A stretch of 64,000 bases of DNA from Lysobacterales bacterium (lineage in GTDB: Bacteria; Pseudomonadota; Gammaproteobacteria; Xanthomonadales; Xanthomonadaceae). The stretch is from contig JAEKKX010000003.1 of NCBI GenBank assembly GCA_019510125.1, forward strand, positions 186,001-250,000. Reading direction: 5' to 3'. Made by a program: the position numbers and the translations under genes. Below, piece after piece: positions 7,148 through 15,988 of the stretch (the stretch's first letter is position 1; every line of letters begins with the position of its first letter). The notes beneath the pieces were generated by a model. That model was not told the origin of the DNA. It was given only the letters and a program-made list of their open reading frames with translations, and did no database searches.

Positions 7148-7217
7148 CGGTAGAGCGGCCTTCAGGCCGCTGGGTCCGGGCCTGCGCGGCTCGAGCGGCC
7201 TGAAGGCCGCTCTACCG
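7148..7217. repeat. Inverted pair of GTAG-type REP hairpins
   Basis: Two 24-bp arms (7148-7171 and 7194-7217) are perfect reverse complements. Each begins or ends with the tetranucleotide GTAG/CTAC next to its own short hairpin (AGCGGCCT/AGGCCGCT). This is the architecture of the GTAG-headed REP elements (for example SMAG of Stenotrophomonas) mobilised by REP-associated tyrosine transposases. It lies between convergent genes, where it can also stop transcription from both sides. Confidence 0.75.
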
Positions 7218-7271
7218 GGACCGGCGGGTCGGTTCGGGCCGTTGGACCGCGCGGGAAGCGGCCCGGTCCGG

Positions 7272-8969
7272 TCAGTGCCGGAACGCCGCCGGGTCCGGCA
7301 GCGTCACCGGCACGCCGCCGGCGTCGCACAGGCCCTTGGCGCACAGCGCCGCGCGCAGCTTCGGCGTGGCCTGCAGCAGGATGTGGAAGATCGTGTTCTG
7401 CTCGATCGTGCCGTGGACCGCCGCGGCGCCAGGGCCGCGCGCCCAGATGCCGACGTCCTCGCCGCCGTGGGTCTCGTTGGACAGCGGGATCATCGCCTCC
7501 TGCAGGTAATCCGGCGCCTCGGTATCGACGTCGCCCAGCCGCGGCCGGCCGCGCGTGGCCGGCTGGAAGCCGCTGACCTCGTGCGCCGCCGACTTCGGGC
7601 CCTCGGGCTGCTGGTCGGTGGCGCCGGGATAGCCGGGGCCGTTGGTGTAGTTCAGCGTGGTGTAGGGCAGGCCGGTCGCGTCGCTGGCGAAGCCGGTCGG
7701 CGTGCTGCCTTCGCCGCTGCTGCCGCGGACCTTGCCCAGGATCGGGTTGCCGCGCACCGGGTAGCCGGAGAAGCTCAGCGTGTGCGAGTGGTCGGCGGTG
7801 ACTAGGATCAGGGTGTCGTCGGCCGAGGTCAGTTTCGCCGCGGCCGCGACCGCCTCGCTGAGGGCGATGGTGTCGGTCAGCGCGCGGAAGGCGTTGCCGG
7901 CATGGTGGGCGTGGTCGATGCGCCCGCCCTCGACCAGCAGCACGTAGCCGTTCGGGTTGCGGCGCAGGCGCTCGATCGCCGCCGTGGTCATGTCGGCCAG
8001 CGACGGCTCGCCGCCGCGATCCCGGGCGCGGTCGTTCTCGAACTGCATGTGGCTGGGCTCGAACAGCCCCAGCAGCGGCCCGGTGTCCGGGGTCGCGGCC
8101 AACTGCTTCCCGTTCCAGACGTAATGGCCGTCGGGGTGGCGCCGGCGCCAGTCTGCGACGAGGTCCCGCCCGTCCAGGCGCAGGCCGACCTGGTCGTCGT
8201 ACTCGGGGTCGCGCTCGCTCGGCGGCAGGAAACCGCCGCGGCCGCCGCCCATCAGCACGTCCGGGCCGTGGCCGTAGGGGCTCTCGATCAACTGCCGGGC
8301 GATGTCCGTGCAGCCGGCGGCCACGGCCTCCGGCGGCATCTCGGCGTCGTTCTCCCAGTTGCGGTCGGCCGAATGGGTGAACGTGGCGCCGGGCGTGGCG
8401 TGGGTGACCCGGGTCGTGGTGACCACGCCGGTGGCAAGGCCGCTGGCGGCGGCCAGTTCCCACAGCGTCAGCATCGGCGAGCGCAGCGCGCCGGCGCAGT
8501 CGCGGCGTTCGGCGTCCTGGCCGATGCTGAGCACGCCGGCCCGGGTCTTCACGCCGGTGGCCATCGCCGACATCGTGCCGGCCGAATCCGGGGTCTGGCT
8601 GTCGGTGTTGTAGGTCTTGCTGAAGCCGGTGTACGGGAAGGTCTCCCAGCTCAGCGCGTTCTCCTCGCCGGGGCCGCCCTTGCGCTGTCCGTCGAGGATG
8701 CGCGCCGCCGCGACCGTGGTCAGGCTCATGCCGTCGCCGACGAACAGGATGACGTTCTTCGCCTTGCCCGACATCGCGCCGTGGCCGGCGGCCTGCGCGG
8801 CGCCGGCGCGGAACCACCACGCGGGCGTCTCGCCGGCGGGCCGGGCGATGGCCGGGACTTCGACGGCGACGGCCGTCGCCGCGGGGGCCGGTGGCCGGGC
8901 GGCGGGCGTCGAGGCGCAGGCGGCGAGGACGGTGCAGGCGAGGGCGAGGCAGGCGGGAGGGAGGGTCAT
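7272..8969 (-). CDS. phoA: Alkaline phosphatase lipoprotein
   Basis: The 565-residue protein starts with a lipoprotein signal (LACTVLAAC, lipidated C18). It then shows the alkaline phosphatase superfamily core: VGDGM (78-81) with the first metal-binding Asp, the phosphorylated serine in TPDSAGTMSA (S129), VEGGRIDHAHHAG, VTADHSHT, and a late His in ETHGGEDVGIWARGPG. It hydrolyses phosphomonoesters in the periplasm, anchored to a membrane. Length is somewhat above E. coli PhoA, due to insertions in the middle. The gene is alone, converging on hemJ, and is probably phosphate-regulated, though I saw no Pho box. Confidence 0.92.
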   Translation of the reverse strand: MTLPPACLALACTVLAACASTPAARPPAPAATAVAVEVPAIARPAGETPAWWFRAGAAQAAGHGAMSGKAKNVILFVGDGMSLTTVAAARILDGQRKGGPGEENALSWETFPYTGFSKTYNTDSQTPDSAGTMSAMATGVKTRAGVLSIGQDAERRDCAGALRSPMLTLWELAAASGLATGVVTTTRVTHATPGATFTHSADRNWENDAEMPPEAVAAGCTDIARQLIESPYGHGPDVLMGGGRGGFLPPSERDPEYDDQVGLRLDGRDLVADWRRRHPDGHYVWNGKQLAATPDTGPLLGLFEPSHMQFENDRARDRGGEPSLADMTTAAIERLRRNPNGYVLLVEGGRIDHAHHAGNAFRALTDTIALSEAVAAAAKLTSADDTLILVTADHSHTLSFSGYPVRGNPILGKVRGSSGEGSTPTGFASDATGLPYTTLNYTNGPGYPGATDQQPEGPKSAAHEVSGFQPATRGRPRLGDVDTEAPDYLQEAMIPLSNETHGGEDVGIWARGPGAAAVHGTIEQNTIFHILLQATPKLRAALCAKGLCDAGGVPVTLPDPAAFRH

Positions 8970-9084
8970 GGTGCGGAGTCTTGGGCCAGCGGCGTGCGGA
9001 AAGCGTCGATTATGCCCGTCCGATGTTGCGGGCGTGGAATGCCGCGATGACCGCGACGCCCTCGCCGCACCGCGGCGGCTCGGT

Positions 9085-9090
9085 TATCGT
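9085..9090 (+). promoter_or_regulatory. Putative -10 element of the symporter gene
   Basis: TATCGT in the context CGGTTATCGTGCCG lies 33 bp before the symporter ATG. It resembles the -10-like hexamers ahead of several other genes here (for example 44658 and 60095); no convincing -35 is seen. Confidence 0.35.
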
Positions 9091-9122
9091 GCCGGGTCTT
9101 CCGTCCCGCAGCAGGAGCGCGC

Positions 9123-10442
9123 ATGTCCGCCATCGTCGCCCACTGGTTCCGCATCCCCTTCTGGCAGCGGGTGATGGGCGCGTTCGTGCTGGGGGCGCTC
9201 GCCGGCTGGGCCTTCGGGCCGGCGGCCGAGACCTGGTTCGGGCCGCTGGGCGACCTCTACGTCACCCTGATCAAGATGATCGCCGTCCCGCTGGTGTTCT
9301 TCGCGGTCATCAACGCGGTGTCCTCGCTGCACGGGCAGCGATCGATCGCCGCGCTCGGCGGGCGCACCTTCCTGTGGTTCGCGATCACTGCGGTGCTGGC
9401 GGTCGCGATGGGCCTGGCCGTGGGCACCGTGCTGCAGCCGGGCGTGCTGCAGTTGCCGCTGTCGGTCGATCCGGACTACGTGCCCCGGGACGTGCCGAGC
9501 GTGGTGCAGGTGCTGCTGGGCGTGGTGCCGAGCAACGTCTTCCACGCGCTCACCGGCATCGGCGAGGCGAAGAACGCCGCCGGCGAGACCGTGCTCAAGG
9601 CCGGCAAGGGCTCGATCCTGCCGGTGATCTTCGTCGCCGCGCTGATCGGGTTCGCGATGGTGAAGCTCGGCGACAAGGTCGCGCTCGCGCGCAAGCTCGC
9701 CGGCGAGGCCAGCGAAATTTCCATTCAGATCACCCGCTTCGTGCTGGAGATGACCCCGCTCGGCACCTTCGGCCTGATCGCCGCGCTGGTCGGCAACTAC
9801 GGCTTCTCGCAATTGCTGCCGCTGGGCAGCTTCGTGCTGGCGCTGTACCTCGCGTGCACGCTGCACATCGTCGTCACCTACGGCGGGCTGCTGCTGGCGC
9901 ACGGCCTCAATCCGCTGAAGTTCTTCCGCGGCGCGGCGCCGGGCATGCAGGTGGCGTTCGTGAGTTCGTCGAGTTTCGCCTCGCTGCCGTCGTCGCTGCG
10001 CTGCGCCACCCACAACCTCGGCGTGGACAAGGACTACGCCGCGTTCGCGGTGCCGCTGGGCGCCAGCATCAAGATGGACGGCTGCGGCGCGATCTACCCG
10101 GCGCTGTGCGCGGTGTTCATCTCGCAGTACATGGGCGTGCCGATGTCGCCGGAGCAGTACCTGATCGTGCTGATCGCCTCGGTGCTCGGCAGCTTCGGCA
10201 CCGCCGGCGTGCCCGGCACCGCGGTGGTGATGGCGACCGTGGTGCTCACCGCCGCCGGCCTGCCGCTGCAGGTCATCGGCTACCTCTACGCCATCGACCG
10301 CGTGCTCGACATGATGCGCACGATGACCAACGTGACCGGGCAGATGCTGGTGCCGGTGCTGGTGGCGAAGGAGACCGGCCTGCTCGATCGCGCGACCTAC
10401 GACGCCGCATCGACGAACGTGGGGATCGAGGAAGCGGCCTGA
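9123..10442 (+). CDS. Dicarboxylate/amino acid:cation symporter (DAACS family)
   Basis: The 439-residue inner-membrane protein has the eight-helix DAACS (GltP/DctA) pattern: LIKMIAVPLVFFAVINAVSS in an early helix, the serine-rich hairpin VSSSSFASLPSSL (around 279-291) and the MDGCG motif near residue 320, equivalent to NMDGT, followed by a second hairpin (GTAGVPGTA). It uses a Na+ or H+ gradient to import C4-dicarboxylates, glutamate or aspartate. The Asn-to-Lys change just before MDG (IKMDG) suggests a substrate or ion preference unlike classic GltP, so I give no gene symbol. Confidence 0.9.
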   Translation: MSAIVAHWFRIPFWQRVMGAFVLGALAGWAFGPAAETWFGPLGDLYVTLIKMIAVPLVFFAVINAVSSLHGQRSIAALGGRTFLWFAITAVLAVAMGLAVGTVLQPGVLQLPLSVDPDYVPRDVPSVVQVLLGVVPSNVFHALTGIGEAKNAAGETVLKAGKGSILPVIFVAALIGFAMVKLGDKVALARKLAGEASEISIQITRFVLEMTPLGTFGLIAALVGNYGFSQLLPLGSFVLALYLACTLHIVVTYGGLLLAHGLNPLKFFRGAAPGMQVAFVSSSSFASLPSSLRCATHNLGVDKDYAAFAVPLGASIKMDGCGAIYPALCAVFISQYMGVPMSPEQYLIVLIASVLGSFGTAGVPGTAVVMATVVLTAAGLPLQVIGYLYAIDRVLDMMRTMTNVTGQMLVPVLVAKETGLLDRATYDAASTNVGIEEAA

Positions 10443-10490
10443 CATCACGGAGGCGGCACTGGACGCTGCTCGGCGCGGGTGCTAACCAGT

Positions 10491-10504
10491 AGCGACCGGT
10501 CGCT
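10491..10504. other. 14-bp perfect palindrome after the symporter gene
   Basis: AGCGACCGGTCGCT is a perfect palindrome. A GC-rich hairpin (GCCGC/GCGGC) follows closely. Together they may end symporter transcription, but no T-run is present. Confidence 0.35.
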
Positions 10505-10602
10505 GCGCCGCCCGCATGCGGCGGCGACCGGACGACGCAGGCCATCGGACGGCCGTCGTGCGATGGCGCCTGCCCCATCCCCGATCAATGGAGTGAATCG
10601 CG

Positions 10603-11136
10603 ATGTCCCAGTTCCGTCTCGCCGTCCTGTCCGTCGCCCTCGCGGCGACCGCCGCGGCCCTGTCGCCGCTTCCCGTCTCCGCCCGCAGCGTCGGCAGCAT
10701 GAGCATCGACACGACCGCGCCGCCGGTGCCTTCCCCCGGCCCGTGGGGCGGCGTCTACCTGTGCACGGCGCACCTGCGCAAATACGATGGCATCGACGCC
10801 TACGGCAACCCGAAGTGGCTGTACCACATGGCGTCCGGCTACGACGCCGCGTCGTGCATGAACAACGCGCAGATCTACATCGGCCTCGGCTACCAGGCCA
10901 ACCCCAATCCGGGCACCGGGTATTGCACCTGCCACGCCGGCTACAACGGGATGCTGGTCTCCAGTCCCGACGGCAACGGGCCGATCGCCGGCCACGACCT
11001 CTCGCCGGCGGCGACGCAGGCCTACAGCGAAGGGCTGCTGGAACTGCGCCAGCGCTACCGTTTCGACGCCCTGGCGAAGGAACAGGACGCGCTGCTCGAT
11101 GCCGTGCTCGCCGCGGACGGACAGGGCGGCCACTGA
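10603..11136 (+). CDS. Secreted protein of unknown function with a cysteine pattern
   Basis: The 177-residue protein begins with a clear Sec signal peptide (basic N-terminus, hydrophobic core to residue 21, cleavage near PVSA-RS). The mature part has four cysteines (YLCTAH, SCMNN, YCTCH) and many Tyr/Gly/Asn residues. A charged helical C-terminus follows (SEGLLELRQRYRFDALAKEQ). I do not recognise the family. It is flanked by unrelated genes and probably transcribed alone from the 160-bp gap upstream. Confidence 0.72.
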   Translation: MSQFRLAVLSVALAATAAALSPLPVSARSVGSMSIDTTAPPVPSPGPWGGVYLCTAHLRKYDGIDAYGNPKWLYHMASGYDAASCMNNAQIYIGLGYQANPNPGTGYCTCHAGYNGMLVSSPDGNGPIAGHDLSPAATQAYSEGLLELRQRYRFDALAKEQDALLDAVLAADGQGGH

Positions 11137-11201
11137 CGCCGCGACGCCGGGGGCGGCGGGATGCCGCCCCCGGGAGCGGTCGGCGCCGCGGCTGGCGGGC
11201 T

Positions 11202-11618
11202 TCACTTCGGCAGCGTCTTTTCCCGATGGCACGCCAGCTTCGCGCCCAGCAGCGCGGCGGGGATCGGCAGCAGCAGGCCGAGGGCCGAGACCCATTTCGG
11301 GTGGCCCGGGAAGATCACGATCATCCCGACCACGCCGAACATGACCAGCAGCGCCACGAACGTCGCGGCGCTGCGCGGGTGGCGGGCGATGCGGCCGGCG
11401 ACGCCGCCGCCGACGAAGGCGCCCAGCGCCCAGGCCAGCACCAGCAGCGCGAGGGAGGCGGTCGGCGCGGTGGCGAGGATGACCTCCATCGCCTTCGGGT
11501 CCTGCGGGTCGAGGCCGGGCGGCGGCGGATACAGTGCGTGGCTGGCGAACTCCACCGAGAAGGTGGTCAGCCACATCGCGACCATGCCGAGGACGATGCC
11601 GAGGAGGGTGCGGCCCAT
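11202..11618 (-). CDS. Small four-helix inner-membrane protein, unknown
   Basis: The 138-residue protein has four predicted membrane helices (about residues 5-25, 50-72, 84-105 and 107-128). The loop between helices 1 and 2 is proline-rich (LYPPPPGLDPQDP). A glycine-zipper-like segment GAFVGGGVAGRIA is present. The family is not recognised; similar small proteins occur as conserved hypotheticals in Xanthomonadaceae. Confidence 0.65.
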   Translation of the reverse strand: MGRTLLGIVLGMVAMWLTTFSVEFASHALYPPPPGLDPQDPKAMEVILATAPTASLALLVLAWALGAFVGGGVAGRIARHPRSAATFVALLVMFGVVGMIVIFPGHPKWVSALGLLLPIPAALLGAKLACHREKTLPK

Positions 11619-11723
11619 CGTCGTTCCCCTGTCGATTGTGTCGGTGGCCGCAGCATGGGCCGGCGTCGCGCGGGCCGCAAGCGGGGCCCGGCGGCGGCAT
11701 CGTGCGCGTCGGAGGCTGGCCGG

Positions 11724-11751
11724 AAAAAGCGAAGGGCCGCTTGCGCGGCCC
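11724..11751 (-). terminator. Terminator of the NlpC/P60 gene
   Basis: On the minus strand GGGCCGC-gcaa-GCGGCCC forms a 7-bp stem, followed a few bases later by five T residues (11728-11724). It lies 40 bp beyond the hydrolase stop codon. Confidence 0.55.
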
Positions 11752-11790
11752 CTGCGTCGATCGAGTTGGCTGGACCGACGACGGCGTCGG

Positions 11791-12483
11791 TTACTGCGCC
11801 TGGGCCAGCGTCGGGGCCTGCGGGGCGACGCGGCGGGCCTGCAGGAACTTCTGCGACCAGTAGCCGCTGGCGAGGCTGGCGATCTCCACGTCCTTGCCGG
11901 TGCGCGGCGCGTGCAGGAACTGGCCGTTGCCCAGATAGATGCCGACGTGGTCGACGTGCTTGCCCTTGCGGCTGAAGAACACGATGTCGCCTTCGGCGAG
12001 GGCGTCGCGGTCGCGGATCAGTTCGCCGACCCGGGCCATGTCGCGCGAGATGCGCGGCAGCTCGATGCCGAGGTTGTTGCGGTAGACGTAGCCGACCAGA
12101 CCGCTGCAGTCGAACCCGCCTTCCGGGGTGGTGCCGCCCCAGCGGTACGGCGTGCCCAGCAGCGACAGGGCGCGATGCAGCATGCGCGCGATCGGGCCCT
12201 CGCTCTGTGCGGCCGGGGTGCTGGCGGCGGCCGCGCCGGCGACCGGCGAGGCCGCGAACAGGCTGCGGACGTCGTGGGCGTAGAACATCGTGCGGCCGGG
12301 CAGCGCGGCGGCGTCGGCCTCGGCGGGCGACAGGAGCTGCGGCGAGAGGTCCAGCGGGTCGCGCGGGGCTTCGGCGGCGAACACCGGCAGGCTGGCCAGC
12401 GCGAACAGGCTGGCGAGCACGCAGTGCAGAGGACGGAGGCGGATGGCGGAGGGGCGGCCGGAGCCAGGGGCTGGGGTCGTCAC
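11791..12483 (-). CDS. NlpC/P60 (C40) peptidoglycan endopeptidase, exported
   Basis: The 230-residue protein starts at GTG (12483) and has a signal peptide (hydrophobic 21-36, cleavage near VFA-AE). A linker of about 65 residues leads to the C40 domain, with the catalytic triad C126 (GGFDCSGLVGYVY), H179 (VDHVGIYLGNG) and H191 (FLHAPRTG). Such enzymes cut the gamma-D-Glu-mDAP or mDAP crosslink region of peptidoglycan in the periplasm. A paralogous lipoprotein gene lies 253 bp upstream on the same strand. Confidence 0.9.
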   Translation of the reverse strand: MTTPAPGSGRPSAIRLRPLHCVLASLFALASLPVFAAEAPRDPLDLSPQLLSPAEADAAALPGRTMFYAHDVRSLFAASPVAGAAAASTPAAQSEGPIARMLHRALSLLGTPYRWGGTTPEGGFDCSGLVGYVYRNNLGIELPRISRDMARVGELIRDRDALAEGDIVFFSRKGKHVDHVGIYLGNGQFLHAPRTGKDVEIASLASGYWSQKFLQARRVAPQAPTLAQAQ

Positions 12484-12736
12484 GCGTCATGCACTTTGCG
12501 GAAGGAGGCTGCAGTCTGCCCGAGCGCGGCCGCCGGGGGGTTCAGAAAACGTTAGGCGGGGCCCGGAAAAGGTGACTGCGATCGCGGAACGGAACATCCG
12601 TACGTCGGCGGAGGTTTCATGCACAGATCGGGCCGTGCGTCGGTTCCGCAGGCAAGAATCATTATCGATCAACGGGTTGCGTGCGCAATGTTCCACGCGA
12701 ATCGACGATCGCGCGATGGCTCCACGAACGGATCGA

Positions 12737-13297
12737 TCAGTGCAACACCCGTTTCGCGCCGGTGTAGTGGTCCCGCCACCAGGGACCGTCGAGCCGGTCG
12801 AGCCGGACCGTACCGCCGGTGCTGGGCGCGTGGACGAACCGGCCCTCGCCGACGTAGATCCCGACGTGGCTGACTTCGCCGCCGCTGCCGAAGAACACCA
12901 GATCGGCCGGGACCAGCCGCGCCTGGGCGATCTTCGGCCCCTGCATCGCCGCCAGTTCGCGCGAGGTCCGCGGCAGCCGCAGGTCGAGCATGTCGCGGTA
13001 GACGTAGTTGACCAGGCCGCTGCAGTCGAAGCCCGATTCCGGGGTGTTGCCGCCGTAGCGGTAGGGCGTACCGACGAGGCTGAGGGCGCGCATCAGGATG
13101 GCGTTGGCCGCGGCCGGGTCCTGCGGGACCTCGCCGGACCCGCCCCGCTGCGGCGGCGGGGCGGTGCGGACCTGCTGCGGGCCGCCGCAGCCGGCCAGGG
13201 CCAGCGCACAGCCCAAGAGCAGCGCCGTCGCCGCGCGGCGCGCGGATGGCGCCGGGGCGGGGGAGCACGGATAATGCGCGGCCTTCATCGCGGTCAT
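12737..13297 (-). CDS. NlpC/P60 (C40) peptidoglycan endopeptidase lipoprotein (Spr/NlpC-like)
   Basis: The 186-residue protein has a lipoprotein signal ending LALAGC (C37). An earlier ATG-proximal stretch is long, so MK at residue 4 is an alternative start. The C40 domain carries C92 (SGFDCSGLVNYVY), H144 (VSHVGIYVG) and H156 (FVHAPST). It resembles MepS/NlpC enzymes that open peptidoglycan for growth. Sequence kinship with the neighbouring hydrolase (same TPYRxGG and FDCSGLV motifs) shows tandem duplication, but one copy is lipidated and the other is secreted. Confidence 0.9.
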   Translation of the reverse strand: MTAMKAAHYPCSPAPAPSARRAATALLLGCALALAGCGGPQQVRTAPPPQRGGSGEVPQDPAAANAILMRALSLVGTPYRYGGNTPESGFDCSGLVNYVYRDMLDLRLPRTSRELAAMQGPKIAQARLVPADLVFFGSGGEVSHVGIYVGEGRFVHAPSTGGTVRLDRLDGPWWRDHYTGAKRVLH

Positions 13298-13380
13298 CTT
13301 GGCCGCATCCCCGTCCGGCGATCAAGCCGGCCCCGCCGCTTCCGCGGCGCCGACCCCGTCGGCCCCTCCGAGTCCCGTGC

Positions 13381-13860
13381 ATGAAAATCGAGAAAGACCG
13401 CGCTGTCCGTTTCCACTACACCGTCGGCGAAGTCGGCCAGCCGGCCACCGAAAGCTCCAACGGCGGCGAGCCGCTGGCGATCCTGATCGGCCACGGCAAC
13501 ATCATCCCCGGCCTGGAGAAGGCGATGGAAGGCCGCGAGGCCGGCGAGACCTTCTCGGTCGACGTGCCCGCCGCCGAAGCCTACGGCGAGCGCCGGGAAG
13601 GCCTGACCCAGCGCGTCCCCAAGAAGCATTTCGGCAACCAGAAGCTGGAGCCGGGCATGCAGGTCGTGCTGCAGACCAACTTCGGTCCGCGCGCGGTGAC
13701 CATCGAGAAGGTCGGCCTGACCGCGGTCGACGTCGACATCAACCATCCGATGGCCGGCAAGGACCTGCACTTCGACATCGAGATCGTCGACGTGCGCGAG
13801 GCCTCGCCCGAGGAGATCGCGCACGGCCACGTGCACGGCGACGGCGGCCACCACCACTGA
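13381..13860 (+). CDS. slyD: FKBP-type peptidyl-prolyl isomerase SlyD
   Basis: The 159-residue cytoplasmic protein has the SlyD layout: an FKBP core with the GNIIPGLEKAMEGREAGE segment, an inserted IF chaperone domain (about residues 65-130) and a histidine-rich tail (HGHVHGDGGHHH) for nickel or zinc binding. It speeds prolyl isomerisation and assists nickel enzymes. The tail is shorter and has no cysteines, unlike E. coli SlyD. The ATG at 13381 fits the conserved N-terminus. A GATAAT -10-like box lies at 13270, inside the divergent hydrolase gene. Confidence 0.93.
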   Translation: MKIEKDRAVRFHYTVGEVGQPATESSNGGEPLAILIGHGNIIPGLEKAMEGREAGETFSVDVPAAEAYGERREGLTQRVPKKHFGNQKLEPGMQVVLQTNFGPRAVTIEKVGLTAVDVDINHPMAGKDLHFDIEIVDVREASPEEIAHGHVHGDGGHHH

Positions 13861-13913
13861 GCGCCCCGCGGGCGTCCGCGGCCGCCGCCGGCGGTCGCCG
13901 GGGCCTTCCGCAA

Positions 13914-13949
13914 AAAGGAAACGGCCCGCGCGAGCGGGCCGTTTCCTTT
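13914..13949. terminator. Bidirectional rho-independent terminator, slyD and M4 protease gene
   Basis: A perfect 16-bp stem (13914-13929 and 13934-13949) with a 4-nt loop ends in CTTT on one side and begins with AAAAAG on the other. It serves the two convergent genes from either direction. Confidence 0.88.
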
Positions 13950-13972
13950 GGTGCTTCCGGTCGCGGGCGCGA

Positions 13973-15736
13973 TCAGTTGACGTTGATCGCGCTCCACGCG
14001 GCGGCGACGGCGTTGTAGTTCGCCGAACCGTTGCCGTACAGGTCCGCGGCCGCATTCAGCGTGGCGGTGCGAGCGCCGGCGTAGTTGGTGCTGGAGGTCA
14101 TGTAGACCGTCAGCGCGCGGTACCAGATCGCGGTGGCGGCGGTGCGGCCGATGCCCGCCAGCGAGGCGGTGCCGGTGCCGGCCTTGGTGTTGCCCGCGGC
14201 GCAGGTCGTCGGGGTGTGGTCGACGCCGCTGAACGTCTTCGACCCGGTGCCCTCGGCCAGCAGGTAGAAGAAGTGGTTGGCCGGGCCCGAGCTGTAGTGC
14301 ACGTCCAGCGAACCCACGCCCGAGTACCAGCAGTCGGACGAGGCGCCGTCCTTGTTCGGACGGTACATGTAGCGCAGGGCCTTCTGGTTGGCGCTGCCCG
14401 GCACGTTGGCGATGTAGATCTCCTCGCCGATCAGGTAGTCGGGGGTGTCCAGCGCGTTGTTGGCGTAGAACTCCACCATCGAGCCCATGATGTCCGAGGT
14501 GGCCTCGTTCAGACCGCCGGACTCGCCCGAGTAGGTGAGGTTGGCCGAGCGCGAGGTCACGCCGTGCGACATTTCGTGGCCGGCCACGTCGAGGTCGACC
14601 AGCGGGCTGTAGGTCACGCCGTCGCCGTCGCCGTAGCTCATGCAGAAGCAACTGTCGGACCAGAAGGCGTTGACGTAGCTGCGGCCGACGTGGACGCGGC
14701 TGTACGAGCCGGCGCCGTTGTTGGCGATGCCGTTGCGGCCGAGGGTCTGGTAGAAGTCCCAGGTGGTGGCCACGCCGAAGTGGGCGTCGGCGCCGGCCGA
14801 GGCGCGGTCGCTGTTGGTGTTGTTGCCCCAGACGTTGTCGGCGTCGGTGAAGATCGTGCCCTTGCCCGGCTTGCTGGTGCCGCCGTTGTTGAAGTCGGTG
14901 GTGTAGGTGTTGCCGCGGCTCGGGTCGCGCAGTTCGTAGCCCGAGGACAGGCTGTTGGCGACGATGCCGACGTTGCCGGAGTAGATGGTCTTGCCGGTGC
15001 CGCTGGCGGCGGCGGTGTTCACCGTGTCCCACTTGTCGAGCACGCGGCCGTTGCCGGCGTCGACGATGTAGTGCATCTCGGTCGGCGTCTGGTCGGCCTT
15101 CACGCCCTTGAACACGACCTGGTAGGCCAGCGTCGGGGCGGTGTCGCGGGCGTAGATCACCTTCGAGGCGCTGCTCACGCCGTCGAACGCGGTGCCGAAG
15201 TCGGCGCCGGCGGCGGTGGTCGCGGCGTCGCCGGTGATCGCGGCGGTGAGGTTCGGGCGGGCGCTGCTGGTCATGGTCTGGCTGACGCCGAGGACCTGGC
15301 CGTCGCGCGAGTGGACGACGATGTCGCCGCCGACGACCGGCAGGCCGGCGTAGGTGCGGTTCATGCGGACGTGCTCGGTGCCGTCGCGGTCGACGATGAC
15401 GTCGTTGGCGGCGAAGCTGTCGGCCGCGGCGCGGTGGGCCTCGAGCGCGGCGGGACCGGCGAGCAGCGCGCGGGCGCGATCGGCCTGCGGGGTGCGGTCG
15501 GCGTCGGCGCCGGAGCGGGTGTAGGCGACCATCGCGGCGGCGACGGACTGGCCGTCGCCCACGGCGGAGGCGGACGCCGACGGGGCGGCGCCGGCGGCGG
15601 CGACCGTGGCGGCGGCGGCCGGCGCGGTTTCGGCGCTGAGGCCGGGGAGCTTTCCGGAGGACGCGGTGGATTGGACGTGCAGCACGGCGAGCGAGGCGAT
15701 GATGGCGGCGCTCAGCAACGAAGTCCTGGTACGCAT
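13973..15736 (-). CDS. Secreted M4 (thermolysin-family) metalloprotease
   Basis: The 587-residue preproprotein has a signal peptide, an FTP/PepSY-type propeptide (about 60-245) and an M4 catalytic domain. The zinc site is HEMSH (387-391) with the third ligand E411 in GGLNEATSD; the catalytic histidine is H480 (SLDVHYSSGPANHF). It is exported, probably by type II secretion after Sec transport, and digests external proteins, as expected of predatory Lysobacter-like bacteria. No C-terminal P/PPC domain is present. The gene is divergent from the oxidase gene; the 252-bp gap between them shows no clear promoter. Confidence 0.93.
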   Translation of the reverse strand: MRTRTSLLSAAIIASLAVLHVQSTASSGKLPGLSAETAPAAAATVAAAGAAPSASASAVGDGQSVAAAMVAYTRSGADADRTPQADRARALLAGPAALEAHRAAADSFAANDVIVDRDGTEHVRMNRTYAGLPVVGGDIVVHSRDGQVLGVSQTMTSSARPNLTAAITGDAATTAAGADFGTAFDGVSSASKVIYARDTAPTLAYQVVFKGVKADQTPTEMHYIVDAGNGRVLDKWDTVNTAAASGTGKTIYSGNVGIVANSLSSGYELRDPSRGNTYTTDFNNGGTSKPGKGTIFTDADNVWGNNTNSDRASAGADAHFGVATTWDFYQTLGRNGIANNGAGSYSRVHVGRSYVNAFWSDSCFCMSYGDGDGVTYSPLVDLDVAGHEMSHGVTSRSANLTYSGESGGLNEATSDIMGSMVEFYANNALDTPDYLIGEEIYIANVPGSANQKALRYMYRPNKDGASSDCWYSGVGSLDVHYSSGPANHFFYLLAEGTGSKTFSGVDHTPTTCAAGNTKAGTGTASLAGIGRTAATAIWYRALTVYMTSSTNYAGARTATLNAAADLYGNGSANYNAVAAAWSAINVN

Positions 15737-15988
15737 AGCGAGAAGGTGCCCCTGTAATGAAGAATGTGATCGGGTCGGAGGTGCCGGTCATACTGATACG
15801 GCGGCGTCCCGTCACTCCCGGGGAACGCCGCCGCATGTCTCGAGGGGAGGGGATGACGAACCCGACGGGCGTTTCCCTACCTCGATTTCGCCGAGCATAG
15901 GGTCGGATTCACGTTACAGTCATGTTGCATTGCAGCAAGAGGATTTCTCGGTGACAGATTCCACGTTTTTCGGGGAGGGCGGGCCGCG

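Noticed and set aside
13973-15736. C-terminal PPC domain on the M4 protease
   Set aside because: The protein ends directly after the M4 alpha-helical domain (AAAWSAINVN), so the domain is absent.
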